DNA of 17,203 bases from Ilumatobacteraceae bacterium (GTDB taxonomy: Bacteria > Actinomycetota > Acidimicrobiia > Acidimicrobiales > Ilumatobacteraceae), in NCBI GenBank assembly GCA_021741795.1, contig JAIOXC010000016.1:1-17203 (forward strand), given 5' to 3'. Made by a program: the position numbers and the translations under genes. The notes below the pieces were generated by a model. That model did not search any database. It had not been told where the DNA came from and was given only the letters and a program-made list of their open reading frames with translations. Below are positions 6,472 to 14,226 of this stretch, one piece after another (within the stretch, counting starts at the first letter, position 1; each line of letters opens with the position of its first letter).

Positions 6472-7257
6472 ATGTCAGACGTCGTCACCTATGAAGTTCA
6501 AGGCAAAGTCGCACTCATCACGCTCAATCGTCCCGAGGCACGCAACGCAGTAAACGGCGATGTAGCGCAGGGTCTCGAAGCCGCCATCGACAAGATGGAA
6601 GAAGATCCAAATGTCTGGGTCGGAATATTGCGGGCAAATACTGCAGGTCAAGAGCGCCCCGTTTTTTGCGCGGGAGCAGATCTCAAGGCAATCAATTCCG
6701 GCCAAGCAGGATCGCTGAATACAGCGCTCGGTGGTTTTGGTGGTTTTGTTTATCGTCAACGCAAGAAGCCAGTCATTGCTGCAGTTGATGGGCTTGCAAC
6801 GGCTGGAGGTTGCGAGATCGTTCTTGCTGCGGACATGGTTGTGGCAACAACTCGCTCAGCATTTGGTCTTGCAGAAGTGATGCGAAACCTGATTGCAGGT
6901 GCCGGTGGTCTGTTTCGACTTCCACGCGCTATTGGGCAAGCGACCGCGATGGAAGTGATCTTGACTGGACAGCCACTATCGGCCGAGCGCGCTTATGCGC
7001 TCGGACTGATCAACCGTTTGGTTGAGCCAGGCAAAGCCGAAGAGTCAGCATTTGAGTTGGCATCGCGTGTGTGTCTTGCTGCACCGCTTGCTGTGTGGGC
7101 TTCGCGCAAGATTGTTCTTGCTGCGGCTTACGAGAATGATGAGACGCTCATCAACATGACAAATGCCGAATTTGGCAAAGTTCTGCAATCGCAAGACACG
7201 AAAGAAGGTTTGACGGCATTTATTGAAAAGCGTCCACCAGTGTGGCAGGGCCTCTAA
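6472..7257 (+). CDS. Enoyl-CoA hydratase/isomerase (crotonase) family protein
   Basis: The 261-residue protein is a canonical crotonase, a cytosolic enzyme that usually hydrates trans-2-enoyl-CoA in fatty-acid or amino-acid degradation. The first oxyanion-hole segment is FCAGADL (65-71) and the second is GLATAGGCEIVLAAD (107-121). Both catalytic glutamates of true hydratases are present: Glu135 in FGLAEV and Glu161 in AMEVILTG. Residues LITLNRPEARNAVN (15-28) are the typical N-terminal motif. Length is normal for a single-domain member. The CoA substrate cannot be read from sequence. No other beta-oxidation gene is adjacent, which leaves the pathway open. Its TAA overlaps the stop of the convergent GNAT gene by four bases. 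Confidence 0.93.
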   Translation: MSDVVTYEVQGKVALITLNRPEARNAVNGDVAQGLEAAIDKMEEDPNVWVGILRANTAGQERPVFCAGADLKAINSGQAGSLNTALGGFGGFVYRQRKKPVIAAVDGLATAGGCEIVLAADMVVATTRSAFGLAEVMRNLIAGAGGLFRLPRAIGQATAMEVILTGQPLSAERAYALGLINRLVEPGKAEESAFELASRVCLAAPLAVWASRKIVLAAAYENDETLINMTNAEFGKVLQSQDTKEGLTAFIEKRPPVWQGL

Positions 7258-7718
7258 AGATTTTTTGAGGCAATAAGCAAGCGCGCTGGCATTCCAATGC
7301 GCTCATAAAGGTTTTTCATTTTCCTGTCACCCGGCAATGCAATTGCATCGAGCGTTTGACAACCCTTTGATTTTGCAACTCGTGCAATCTCACCAACCAA
7401 TCCTGCACCGATCCCCAACTGCCGTGCTTGTTGATCGACAAAGACATGACCCACCGTGCAAATTGCGCCCTTGACATCGATGTCGCCTTTGGCGTATCCA
7501 ACGATGGACATTGAACTCAAGGCAACCAGCACCACATTTTTGTCAGAATTGATTGCTGTTGCCCACTGCTGCTCAGTAAGAGTCCAAACTTCTAGTAATC
7601 GTTCGTGACCTCTAAATTGAGCGATCTCCGTTTGCGCTTCTTTTGCTAGATCCACAATCGCCATCACGTCTTCTTCGCTTGCACTGCGAACAGTGAACAA
7701 TGGCAAAATACGCGTCAC
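7254..7718 (-). CDS. GNAT-family N-acetyltransferase
   Basis: The 154-residue protein fits the GNAT fold. It has a VRSASEEDVMAIVDLAKEA start (10-28), a strand-turn region SIVGYAKGDI (71-80), HVFVDQQARQLGIGAGLV (91-108) with the acetyl-CoA-binding pattern Arg99-Q-L-Gly102-I-Gly104, and a C-terminal NLYERIGM segment typical of motif B. It would transfer an acetyl group from acetyl-CoA to an unidentified amine. A GTG start at 7718 is used. It follows the stop of the upstream small gene by five bases, so this is the third gene of an operon with the DUF4193-like gene. Its TAG overlaps the crotonase stop on the opposite strand. Confidence 0.82.
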   Translation of the reverse strand: MTRILPLFTVRSASEEDVMAIVDLAKEAQTEIAQFRGHERLLEVWTLTEQQWATAINSDKNVVLVALSSMSIVGYAKGDIDVKGAICTVGHVFVDQQARQLGIGAGLVGEIARVAKSKGCQTLDAIALPGDRKMKNLYERIGMPARLLIASKNL

Positions 7719-7723
7719 AGAAA

Positions 7724-7990
7724 TTAGTGCTCATTTGGCTTGTCGGTCGAAGAATCATTGTTGAACTCATCCACCAACTTCTGCACCCGCTGAGCCCCAA
7801 TTTTGACTGCCATCTCTCCGATCACGCGAGCATTGCGTATTTCTTGACTGATCTTTGGCATCTCTTGCTGTTTCGCATCTTCAATGCGTTGCGCAACTTG
7901 TTCAATAAATTCAGAGTTGTGCTCAACGGCGTCTCGTGCCACGTCGCGACCGAGACTTGCGATGCGCTTTGCTATTTGAACAATGGACAT
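7724..7990 (-). CDS. Small helical protein of unknown function (88 residues)
   Basis: The protein appears almost entirely helical and amphipathic, with alternating charged and hydrophobic residues (IAKRIASLGRDVARDAV at 6-22, KIGAQRVQKLVDEF at 63-76) and a polar tail. It has no cysteine and no signal peptide. I do not recognise the family. It is credible because it sits between two recognisable genes on the same strand. Its ATG lies 19 bases inside the end of the DUF4193-like gene, and its TAA is five bases before the GNAT start, giving a tight operon. A helical oligomer or adaptor is one guess from composition only. Confidence 0.62.
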   Translation of the reverse strand: MSIVQIAKRIASLGRDVARDAVEHNSEFIEQVAQRIEDAKQQEMPKISQEIRNARVIGEMAVKIGAQRVQKLVDEFNNDSSTDKPNEH

Positions 7991-8466
7991 GCATCATCCT
8001 CAACTGGACAGCCGGGAGCACTGTTGCGTACCAGCAAGAAGCACTGTGCGCATTGTTTTTCGTCGGGTCGACGCGGTTGTAAACGTTCCATGCCGTCGGT
8101 CTTGTCATCCACGACAACGCCATCTTCTTCTTCGTCATCGAGAGGCGTATCATCGGCTGCAGTCAACTTCTCTTTCAGGATCGAATCGAGGTCAGCTTCA
8201 ACATCGTCTTCGGTGCGCAAGTCGTCATCGTCGTCGTCATCGTCGCCAGCCTTTTTTGCCGTCGCATCGGTTACAACCGCAATAGCATCGGGATCTTCGA
8301 CTTCTTCGAGAGTGACGTCGTCAGTGAGATCGTCTACGAGCCCAAATGATTCGTCGTCGCCATCTATACCGATCGAGTCGGCATCCAGCACTTCGCCATC
8401 CGGGTCTACCTCGATCAGCATCGCTGGATCTAGGTCTTCTGCATCAATGATTTCGTCGTCAGACAT
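7972..8466 (-). CDS. Acidic DUF4193-like protein with C-terminal cysteine pairs
   Basis: This 164-residue protein is extremely acidic up to about residue 120, with an unbroken run of eight aspartates (75-82). Residues 86-105, including DDVEADLDSILKEKL, and the C-terminal segment with RPDEKQCAQCFLLV (133-146) resemble actinobacterial DUF4193 proteins. Those have roughly 100 residues and an unknown function. Cys139, Cys142, Cys153 and Cys160 could bind a metal as a small zinc ribbon. The N-terminal acidic extension makes it longer than the usual members I recall. It heads a three-gene unit, with a well-placed GAAAGGG Shine-Dalgarno (8474-8480) seven bases before the ATG. A role linked to RNA polymerase or ribosomes would suit such composition but is not shown. 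Confidence 0.72.
   Translation of the reverse strand: MSDDEIIDAEDLDPAMLIEVDPDGEVLDADSIGIDGDDESFGLVDDLTDDVTLEEVEDPDAIAVVTDATAKKAGDDDDDDDDLRTEDDVEADLDSILKEKLTAADDTPLDDEEEDGVVVDDKTDGMERLQPRRPDEKQCAQCFLLVRNSAPGCPVEDDACPLFK
8221..8244 (-). repeat. Trinucleotide (GAC/GAT) run encoding eight aspartates
   Basis: Eight consecutive GAC or GAT codons on the minus strand encode the poly-Asp stretch of the DUF4193-like protein. The mixture of the two codons reduces, but does not remove, the chance of slippage. Confidence 0.8.
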
Positions 8467-8493
8467 TCACTATCCCTTTCACTTGTCGCGCGA

Positions 8494-8521
8494 ACAATAG
8501 CCCAATTCACCTCAAAATCAA
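8494..8521 (-). promoter_or_regulatory. Sigma70-type promoter of the DUF4193-like operon
   Basis: On the minus strand TTGATT (8521-8516), a 16-base spacer and TATTGT (8499-8494) form the best two-element promoter in the window. It lies 28 bases upstream of the ATG and is followed by the GAAAGGG ribosome-binding site, giving a conventional leadered mRNA. The -35 lies just after the stop of the upstream ThyX-like gene. Confidence 0.55.
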
Positions 8522-8525
8522 CGAA

Positions 8526-10127
8526 TTAGGTTTTTTGTCTCCTTGACTCGGATTTGCGCTCAGAATCAAGCCGTTCAAGGTCTGGAGCAACCATGGTCAT
8601 GTGGGACATAGCGTCGGCGATGGCGGTGTGTCCGGCCTGCTGGGCGATTAAACGGTGCATCTCCAGAACAACGCGCCGATATGCGGGGTGACCCTGAGGG
8701 GCAGAGCGCAATTCGAGCATGTGAATTGCCTCACGAGCGTTGAATTGCATCGAATAGCGGAGCCGGTAAGCCATCGAAACCGCGTAGGGCGCCTGTTCGG
8801 GGTAATCGGGCAAGAGCGAGTCATAGAGGGCCCCAGAGCGCGCCATTGCCTCTTGAAACTGCTCTCCCACTCCTGCTTCGGCGACGAGTTCAGGCATCAC
8901 AAAGCCATGGTGAGGGGTCAAACGCTGCCACTCGATGGTCAGTAGACGGTGGCGCTGCAGATCTCGAAATGCGCCGTAGTCACCGAGAACATCAAATCGA
9001 TAATCAGTTCTCTCAAATGCTCTACCCGGGCGGTGTCGGCGATTTTCGCGATTGCCTACGTAGGCAGTAATCAACTTCACTTTTTCAGCCTGCTCCAGCA
9101 TTTCCACTCGCTTGAGCAGTTGCGACTCGGGTAAGTGTGAATGCGAATAACAAATTGCAGCGAGCAATTTGTTCTCACCATCTGGATCAAAATCAACAAG
9201 CGAAACTTCGGGCATCGGTTCTGGATCGAGCGCTCCAAACATGTCGTCAACAAGTTGACTTGTGTTTTCCCTGTTCTCTGCCAAGTATGAGCTCCACCTG
9301 CCTCCGCGCTCTGGAACATCAACGCGACGCAAAAAACTTGGAATCACTTTGCGCAACTCGACGAGCATCAAATCTGCATAGTGGCGAGCTTCCGGCAATT
9401 GATGTGATCGCATTCGCAACAGCATCGATTCATACGACTGGCCCGTGCCGTACACGCCAACGTTGGAGAGTGCTGAAGCCGGAAGAATTCCTCGCACGGC
9501 ATCTAATGCCTTGGCACGCGTTGCCTGTCGATAGACAAAATCCGAATCGTTGATCGAGCGTGGAATCGTGGAGCGTACGTGATCGGTAACCGTTGTAACA
9601 AGACTGCTGTATGTATCGAACATACGGTCCATGTCGCCCACATATCTCGTTCCAAACGGACCATTCAAAATTGCCGGGTCTCTGAAATAGCGGTAACGCC
9701 CACCAAGTCGATTGTCGTAGTTGATGTAGCGGGTGCTTTGCTCGAGGTAGCTCATCAATCGTCCCCACTCAAGAATTTTGGTCAGCAAATTGGATGCTTG
9801 TTCGCAGGCCAAATGCACTCCACCCAACTGCGCTACTGAATCGTCACCATATTCAACGAAGATCTTTTCGTAAAGACCCTCGGCATGTGCAAGTCCGGCT
9901 CGAGCATCCACACCTTGGTCACCAGAGAGATCCAGATCGTGCACAAATTCGTCAAGAAACAATCGACGAAGACTTTTCGGGCTGCGACTGTAGCGGGCAA
10001 AAAGAGCTCCCTTCACTACCTCTGGCAGGTTGACCAACGCAAAAACCGGACCGTCCAGGTTGGTGAAATATCGCACCAAAATCTCGGACTCAGCCTCGGT
10101 GAATACTTCAGGGATATATACGGTCAC
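8526..10127 (-). CDS. Tandem ThyX-like (FAD-dependent thymidylate synthase family) protein
   Basis: The 533-residue protein contains two consecutive ThyX-fold domains, roughly 1-280 and 310-510, whereas ordinary ThyX is one domain of about 220-250 residues. ThyX methylates dUMP to dTMP using methylene-tetrahydrofolate and reduced FAD. Domain 1 has YGDDSVAQLGGVHLA (93-107) and WGRLMSYLEQSTRY (121-134). The latter keeps Ser126, Glu129, Ser131 and Arg133 of the signature, but Trp-Gly replaces the first Arg-His of RHR. Domain 2 has an intact Arg392-His393-Arg394, followed by LLTIEWQRL, which lacks the Ser-x-Arg half. Each later half shows the helical block, LPASALSNVGVYGTG (215-229) and LRYSMQFNAREAIHMLELRS (456-475). 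Synthase activity is unproven. It starts with GTG, 8 bases after TAGGAT. Confidence 0.85.
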   Translation of the reverse strand: MTVYIPEVFTEAESEILVRYFTNLDGPVFALVNLPEVVKGALFARYSRSPKSLRRLFLDEFVHDLDLSGDQGVDARAGLAHAEGLYEKIFVEYGDDSVAQLGGVHLACEQASNLLTKILEWGRLMSYLEQSTRYINYDNRLGGRYRYFRDPAILNGPFGTRYVGDMDRMFDTYSSLVTTVTDHVRSTIPRSINDSDFVYRQATRAKALDAVRGILPASALSNVGVYGTGQSYESMLLRMRSHQLPEARHYADLMLVELRKVIPSFLRRVDVPERGGRWSSYLAENRENTSQLVDDMFGALDPEPMPEVSLVDFDPDGENKLLAAICYSHSHLPESQLLKRVEMLEQAEKVKLITAYVGNRENRRHRPGRAFERTDYRFDVLGDYGAFRDLQRHRLLTIEWQRLTPHHGFVMPELVAEAGVGEQFQEAMARSGALYDSLLPDYPEQAPYAVSMAYRLRYSMQFNAREAIHMLELRSAPQGHPAYRRVVLEMHRLIAQQAGHTAIADAMSHMTMVAPDLERLDSERKSESRRQKT

Positions 10128-10132
10128 GAGCG

Positions 10133-10171
10133 GTAATCCTAGAAGTTTTGGGTCGTGTGGAATGGGATTAC
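10133..10171. promoter_or_regulatory. Inverted repeat GTAATCC-N25-GGATTAC around the thyX-like promoter
   Basis: Perfect 7-base arms at 10133-10139 and 10165-10171 lie in the 48-base gap between the DAGK-like gene and the ThyX-like gene. The left arm overlaps the -10 hexamer and the right arm sits next to where the -35 would be. Centre-to-centre distance is 32 bases, about three helical turns. It could be an operator. As a terminator it would have an unusually large 25-base loop and no U-tract. Confidence 0.35.
10136..10141 (-). promoter_or_regulatory. -10 element TAGGAT, probable leaderless promoter of the ThyX-like gene
   Basis: On the minus strand TAGGAT is followed by 8 bases and the GTG at 10127. 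The same hexamer precedes the S1P-lyase-like gene. There is no Shine-Dalgarno before the GTG. Confidence 0.42.
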
Positions 10172-10175
10172 AAAA

Positions 10176-10802
10176 TTAGAAGTACAGGCTTGTTGCATCT
10201 GTGAGGACTTTGCACCGCAACCACACCACACCAGCAAATGTCACATCGTCAGCCACCATCCGAGATGCGCGTCCCGACCACTCAAATTCGGTGTTGCGAC
10301 TCGTTCGAAGTTGAGGATGTGGCAGATGTGATCCGGTCTGAGCACGACGCCAGGCAGAAAGTCGCTGACGCGTTGTCATGGCTTCGTCGATCTTGAGCAC
10401 ATCAACATAGCCATCGTTGGGGTGTGCACGAGGCAACACATCTCGACCACGCAAGATGCCACTGTTAGAAATGATGAGATGCGTTGTGAGCAGCGTGTGA
10501 TGTTGAAGCACGATTGAACCTGCCACCACAATGCTCGTAGGTTTATCTTGTGTATCAGTAGTTGCAAACTCAACTTGGAGCAAGTCGATCAATACATGAG
10601 TGACGAGTGCGCGAGCATTGCTTTCCGAAACGTTTAATGTGATTCCCAACGCTTGGGCGATACTGCCACGAGTCACCGTATTAAATGCGCATTGATCGCC
10701 CTTGAGAAAATCGTTTGCAATCTCGCGGTCGCTGCGCAACACACCAAGGTGCTGCGGTCGCACTACAGAAGTGCCATACGGCGAGAGCCTGCCAATCGTC
10801 AT
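10176..10802 (-). CDS. Diacylglycerol-kinase-like C-terminal domain protein, lacking the catalytic N-domain
   Basis: This 208-residue protein resembles the C-terminal beta-sandwich domain of the YegS/DgkB/LCB5 diacylglycerol and sphingosine kinase family. Telltale segments are PRAHPNDGYVDVL (124-136) and the TGSHLPHPQLRT stretch (156-167), followed by alternating strands ending in TDATSLYF. The N-terminal domain with the GGDGT nucleotide-binding motif is absent. A free-standing lipid kinase activity is therefore doubtful without a partner. Short actinobacterial proteins of this architecture exist in my recollection. The ATG overlaps the helY stop as ATGA, making it the last gene of the tatB-tatC-helY operon. 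It might bind a lipid or act with a separate catalytic subunit; both are inference. Confidence 0.68.
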   Translation of the reverse strand: MTIGRLSPYGTSVVRPQHLGVLRSDREIANDFLKGDQCAFNTVTRGSIAQALGITLNVSESNARALVTHVLIDLLQVEFATTDTQDKPTSIVVAGSIVLQHHTLLTTHLIISNSGILRGRDVLPRAHPNDGYVDVLKIDEAMTTRQRLSAWRRAQTGSHLPHPQLRTSRNTEFEWSGRASRMVADDVTFAGVVWLRCKVLTDATSLYF

Positions 10803-13417
10803 GACGTAATTCGTCCGACTGAACTCGAAGCCGCGACCACACCCCTAAAGCACAACTCTGCTGCAGTACTTGCAGCCGCTCTGTCGCTCTCTTCGTACAG
10901 CACCATTGACAACTGTCGTAACAGATCAATCAGTTGCTTGATGGTGCGCACAAAGTCACCAGCGGTAAGTTCGTCTTCCTCAAGTACATCCACGAGAGGT
11001 GTGCCATTCACCCAATCCAAAGCGGCTCCCATAAAACCAGCTTCAGGTCCGCGATGCACGACGAGACCGTGATTGGTCTCGGAAGTGGCAAGTCGCTGAC
11101 TGATTTTGGTAGCGCTCTTCCACCGAGCCTTCATTTCATTATTTGGGAAATGGGAAGCGGATTCCTCTCCCCCACGTGCTTGGAAAACAAAAATACTTGC
11201 AAGCGCCGCCATATTGGCAGCACTCAGTCCGTCAAAGACACCATCCGATACGCAGTTAGCAATCAAAAGATCCGATTCGTGAAAAATATGCGAGAGCATT
11301 TGCCCTCGCCGTGTGAGGGACCAATCATCAACGAAACCGTATTCACCCAACAATTTTATGAGTTCATCAAATTTGTTGCTCACCGATTGCGTGCTGGTCG
11401 ATACACGTTTTTCAAGTTGTTCAAGTTCGCGATCAATTCGTGCAGCTGACTCAAGTGCGATCAGTCGGAATTTCAGATCAGGATCATCAGCCACTGGATG
11501 ATCCTCCTGTTGTGGTCGCTTATTCTGTTTGATTCGAGACGCTTGTTTGATCTTTGCAGTAGCCAACCTTGACGAAGCCTCTTTCAAAAACTTGTTGTTC
11601 GTGGGAGCAAACGGAGACGGAAGTTTGATGTAGCCAAGCGGGACAACTTGTTGAGCAAAATCGCGTGCTAAAAAGTTCTGCACTGATCGTGATCTGGAGA
11701 GCGCGGTAATTTTTGTGCCGTCGCCACGCTGAGCAACGGTAAGTACAACCATCCGTTCTACGTGCGAAAGACTTCCGGCCTCTATCACGTCTCCTGGGCG
11801 AAGTTGACTCAGTGACTCGTCGATCTCGGACTTGGGTATGGTCTTGGACTGGCGGGTCCGATATTCCTCTATGTCGCCAAACGGACTTTCGGCTTGCAAC
11901 ATCAGGCGATCTCGTTCTTTGCTACGACGCTGAATGCGGGCCTGTATTTCAACAACATCCTTGCCTGATTGGAACTGCGCAAAAGAGAGATTGAGCAGGT
12001 GTCGCGCTTGCACTTGAGACGTGGAGCGAATGAGGTTCGCAGCCATGTTGTAGGTCGGGCGAAAAGCGGAGTTCAGCACAAATGACTTACTCGCAACAAG
12101 CGTCGCAACCTGATCAAACGTCACAAACGGGCTCCACACCACAAGTGCATGTCCGATGTCGTCAAGACCGCGTCTGCCGGCGCGTCCGGTTAATTGCGCG
12201 TAGTCAGACGGCTTGAGCATTTGGTGATTTTCACCATTGAATTTGGTGATCTTGTCGATCACGACAGCCCTTGCAGGCATATTGATACCAACGGCAAGAG
12301 TTTCGGTGGCAAATACAACTTTGACCAAACCGCGCGCAAAACATGTTTCTACAATTTCTTTGAATGTCGGAACAATGCCCGCGTGATGCGATCCGATGCC
12401 TGCTTCGAGTTGCTCAATGAACTGCGTGAACTGCAATGCCACGAGATCATCATCAGTGAAGTCGGCCAAGCGCTCGTGCGCTATAGCAACAATTTCCTTT
12501 TTCTCAAGGTTGGTCGTGAGCGAGATGCCCATCTTCAAACACGACTGAGCAGCCTCGTCACATTGATTACGGCTGAAAATAAAAAATATCGCAGGAAGCA
12601 AATCGGCGGTGGCAAGCTCTTTGACGATGTCAGATCGGCTTGGTGCAAACAGACTGTTCGATGAACCAAACTGTCGAGTAGCCTGGCGTGCAGATTGTCG
12701 GGATGATTGTGGAAACTTTGAAGTCACCTTGTTTTGCTCGAAACGCGTCACTTCTGGATTGGCACGACCATCTATCAGTGTGTCGAATATCCGAACGGCC
12801 TTTGACGATTTATCTCCAACCAAATAATGATTGGTCAGTTCAATAGGACGTTTGGATTCGACGATCGGTGTTGTCGGACCACGAACCAAAGTGAGCCAAT
12901 CACACAATTCGGTCGCATTCGAAACAGTGGCTGAGAGACACACCAACTGCACGGTGGGTTCGAGATGGATAATTACCTCTTCCCAAACTGGCCCTCGATA
13001 CGCATCTTGCAAAAAGTGCACTTCATCGAGCACTACTACCCCCAATGATTCAAGTGCTTGGGATCGTGCATAGATCATGTTTCGCAATACTTCGGTGGTC
13101 ATCACGACTATGGGTGCATTTGGATTAATACTGTTGTCGCCAGTCAGCAACCCCACTTGTGACGCGCCATAAAACTCGCTGAGCTCTACGAATTTCTGAT
13201 TTGAAAGCGCTTTGATTGGTGCCGTGTAGAAGGATCTCAATCCTGCTCGGTGTGCTCGAGCTACGGCATACTCGGCTACAACTGTCTTTCCAGATCCAGT
13301 TGGTGCGGCAACCAAAACGTTACGCCCCTCATTGATACTTGCTATGGCATCCAACTGAAATTTATCGAGGGCAAAGTTATACCTAGCCGTCAACTTCGTG
13401 GTGTCAGCGTCAGACAT
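10799..13417 (-). CDS. helY: HelY-type Ski2-like DEVH-box helicase
   Basis: The 872-residue protein is a superfamily 2 Ski2/Mtr4-like RNA helicase resembling mycobacterial HelY (about 900 residues). Domain 1 has Walker A APTGSGKT (38-45), TAPIKALSNQK (65-75), DEVH (131-134) and SAT (162-164). Domain 2 has HHAGIVP (344-350), the ATETLAVGINMPARAVVID segment (370-388) and QLTGRAGRRG (408-417). A C-terminal DSHCT-like region contains LTRRGQMLSHIFHESDLL (from about residue 690). Such helicases unwind RNA using ATP, possibly in decay or rRNA processing. A 30-residue Ser/Arg/Gln-rich insert (about 228-260) sits between the RecA domains. It starts five bases after the tatC stop, matching the M. tuberculosis tatA-tatC-helY order. 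No essential motif is missing. Confidence 0.92.
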   Translation of the reverse strand: MSDADTTKLTARYNFALDKFQLDAIASINEGRNVLVAAPTGSGKTVVAEYAVARAHRAGLRSFYTAPIKALSNQKFVELSEFYGASQVGLLTGDNSINPNAPIVVMTTEVLRNMIYARSQALESLGVVVLDEVHFLQDAYRGPVWEEVIIHLEPTVQLVCLSATVSNATELCDWLTLVRGPTTPIVESKRPIELTNHYLVGDKSSKAVRIFDTLIDGRANPEVTRFEQNKVTSKFPQSSRQSARQATRQFGSSNSLFAPSRSDIVKELATADLLPAIFFIFSRNQCDEAAQSCLKMGISLTTNLEKKEIVAIAHERLADFTDDDLVALQFTQFIEQLEAGIGSHHAGIVPTFKEIVETCFARGLVKVVFATETLAVGINMPARAVVIDKITKFNGENHQMLKPSDYAQLTGRAGRRGLDDIGHALVVWSPFVTFDQVATLVASKSFVLNSAFRPTYNMAANLIRSTSQVQARHLLNLSFAQFQSGKDVVEIQARIQRRSKERDRLMLQAESPFGDIEEYRTRQSKTIPKSEIDESLSQLRPGDVIEAGSLSHVERMVVLTVAQRGDGTKITALSRSRSVQNFLARDFAQQVVPLGYIKLPSPFAPTNNKFLKEASSRLATAKIKQASRIKQNKRPQQEDHPVADDPDLKFRLIALESAARIDRELEQLEKRVSTSTQSVSNKFDELIKLLGEYGFVDDWSLTRRGQMLSHIFHESDLLIANCVSDGVFDGLSAANMAALASIFVFQARGGEESASHFPNNEMKARWKSATKISQRLATSETNHGLVVHRGPEAGFMGAALDWVNGTPLVDVLEEDELTAGDFVRTIKQLIDLLRQLSMVLYEESDRAAASTAAELCFRGVVAASSSVGRITS

Positions 13418-13422
13418 ACGAA

Positions 13423-14226
13423 TTATGCGTCGGCAAAGTCGTCGTCTTGCGAATTCTTTCGTCTACGACGTTGTGCAACGAAGCCAATGATGACTGCGAG
13501 GATGTACAGGACAGTCATCGGAACCGCTAAAGCGAGCATGCTGATCGGATCTCCGCTTGGTGTGATCACAGCAGCGATGACAAACACGACCATTACTGCA
13601 ATACGCCATTGCTTTCGCAGTTGCTGAGGAGTAACTGCTCCAACTAATTGCAGGAATACAACAATGACAGGCAATAAAAACCCCGCACCAAATGCCAGCA
13701 CCATCAGCGCGACCAGGCTGATGTACTTCGCAATCTGGTAGGTCTGATTAACATCTGCACCCGACCACGAAATAAGAAACTCAAGCGCTCTATCTAGTGT
13801 CCAAAAAGCAAGCGCACCACCACAAATAAAAAGCACGAATGATGCAATTGCAAAAGGCATCGCATACTTCTTTTCTTTAGTACTCATTGCTGGTGAAACA
13901 AATCTCCAGAGTTGCCAAAGAATGATTGGCACCGAAATAATGATGCCTCCGTACCCGGCAATACGCATACGCGAAGCGAGACCTTCAATCGGACCTAATG
14001 CGTAGAGCGAACCATCACAGTTGAAGTCTGGACGGGCTTCACAGATGTTTCTGTACGGTTGTGTCAAAAAGTGCAACACCTGATCATAAAAAATGAGAAT
14101 CACTGCCGCACCGATAGCGATTGAGAGGCAAGCACGAATGATGCGCATTCGAAGTTCGGAAAGGTGCGCCATGATTGACATGGGTTCTGCCCCATTGAGC
14201 GCAGTTTTGGAAAATCGCCAGGCCAT
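13423..14226 (-). CDS. tatC: Sec-independent (twin-arginine) translocase subunit TatC
   Basis: The 267-residue protein is an integral membrane TatC, which with TatB recognises twin-arginine signal peptides of folded proteins. Family signatures include AHLSELRMRI (20-29) at the start of TM1, the LWRFVSPAMSTKEKKYA cytoplasmic loop after TM2, and TPSGDPISMLALAVPM near TM5-TM6. About six hydrophobic segments are visible, followed by a basic then acidic C-terminal tail (QRRRRKNSQDDDFADA). The ATG shares one base with the TAA of tatB (TAATG), supporting this start over Met16. It is the second gene in the tatB-tatC-helY-DAGK-like operon. Confidence 0.95.
   Translation of the reverse strand: MAWRFSKTALNGAEPMSIMAHLSELRMRIIRACLSIAIGAAVILIFYDQVLHFLTQPYRNICEARPDFNCDGSLYALGPIEGLASRMRIAGYGGIIISVPIILWQLWRFVSPAMSTKEKKYAMPFAIASFVLFICGGALAFWTLDRALEFLISWSGADVNQTYQIAKYISLVALMVLAFGAGFLLPVIVVFLQLVGAVTPQQLRKQWRIAVMVVFVIAAVITPSGDPISMLALAVPMTVLYILAVIIGFVAQRRRRKNSQDDDFADA

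Noticed and set aside
8221..8244. Trinucleotide run considered as a phase-variable tract
   Set aside because: Gain or loss of a unit would not change the frame, and the codons are mixed, so on/off switching is not expected.
7700..8500. A long plus-strand open frame of 266 codons with Ser-rich sequence
   Set aside because: It is antisense to the DUF4193-like operon. Its serine runs are simply the complement of the Asp/Glu-rich codons, and it has no recognisable motif.
10653..11449. Two plus-strand frames (139 and 171 codons) opposite helY
   Set aside because: Both are antisense to conserved helY coding sequence and show no family motif.
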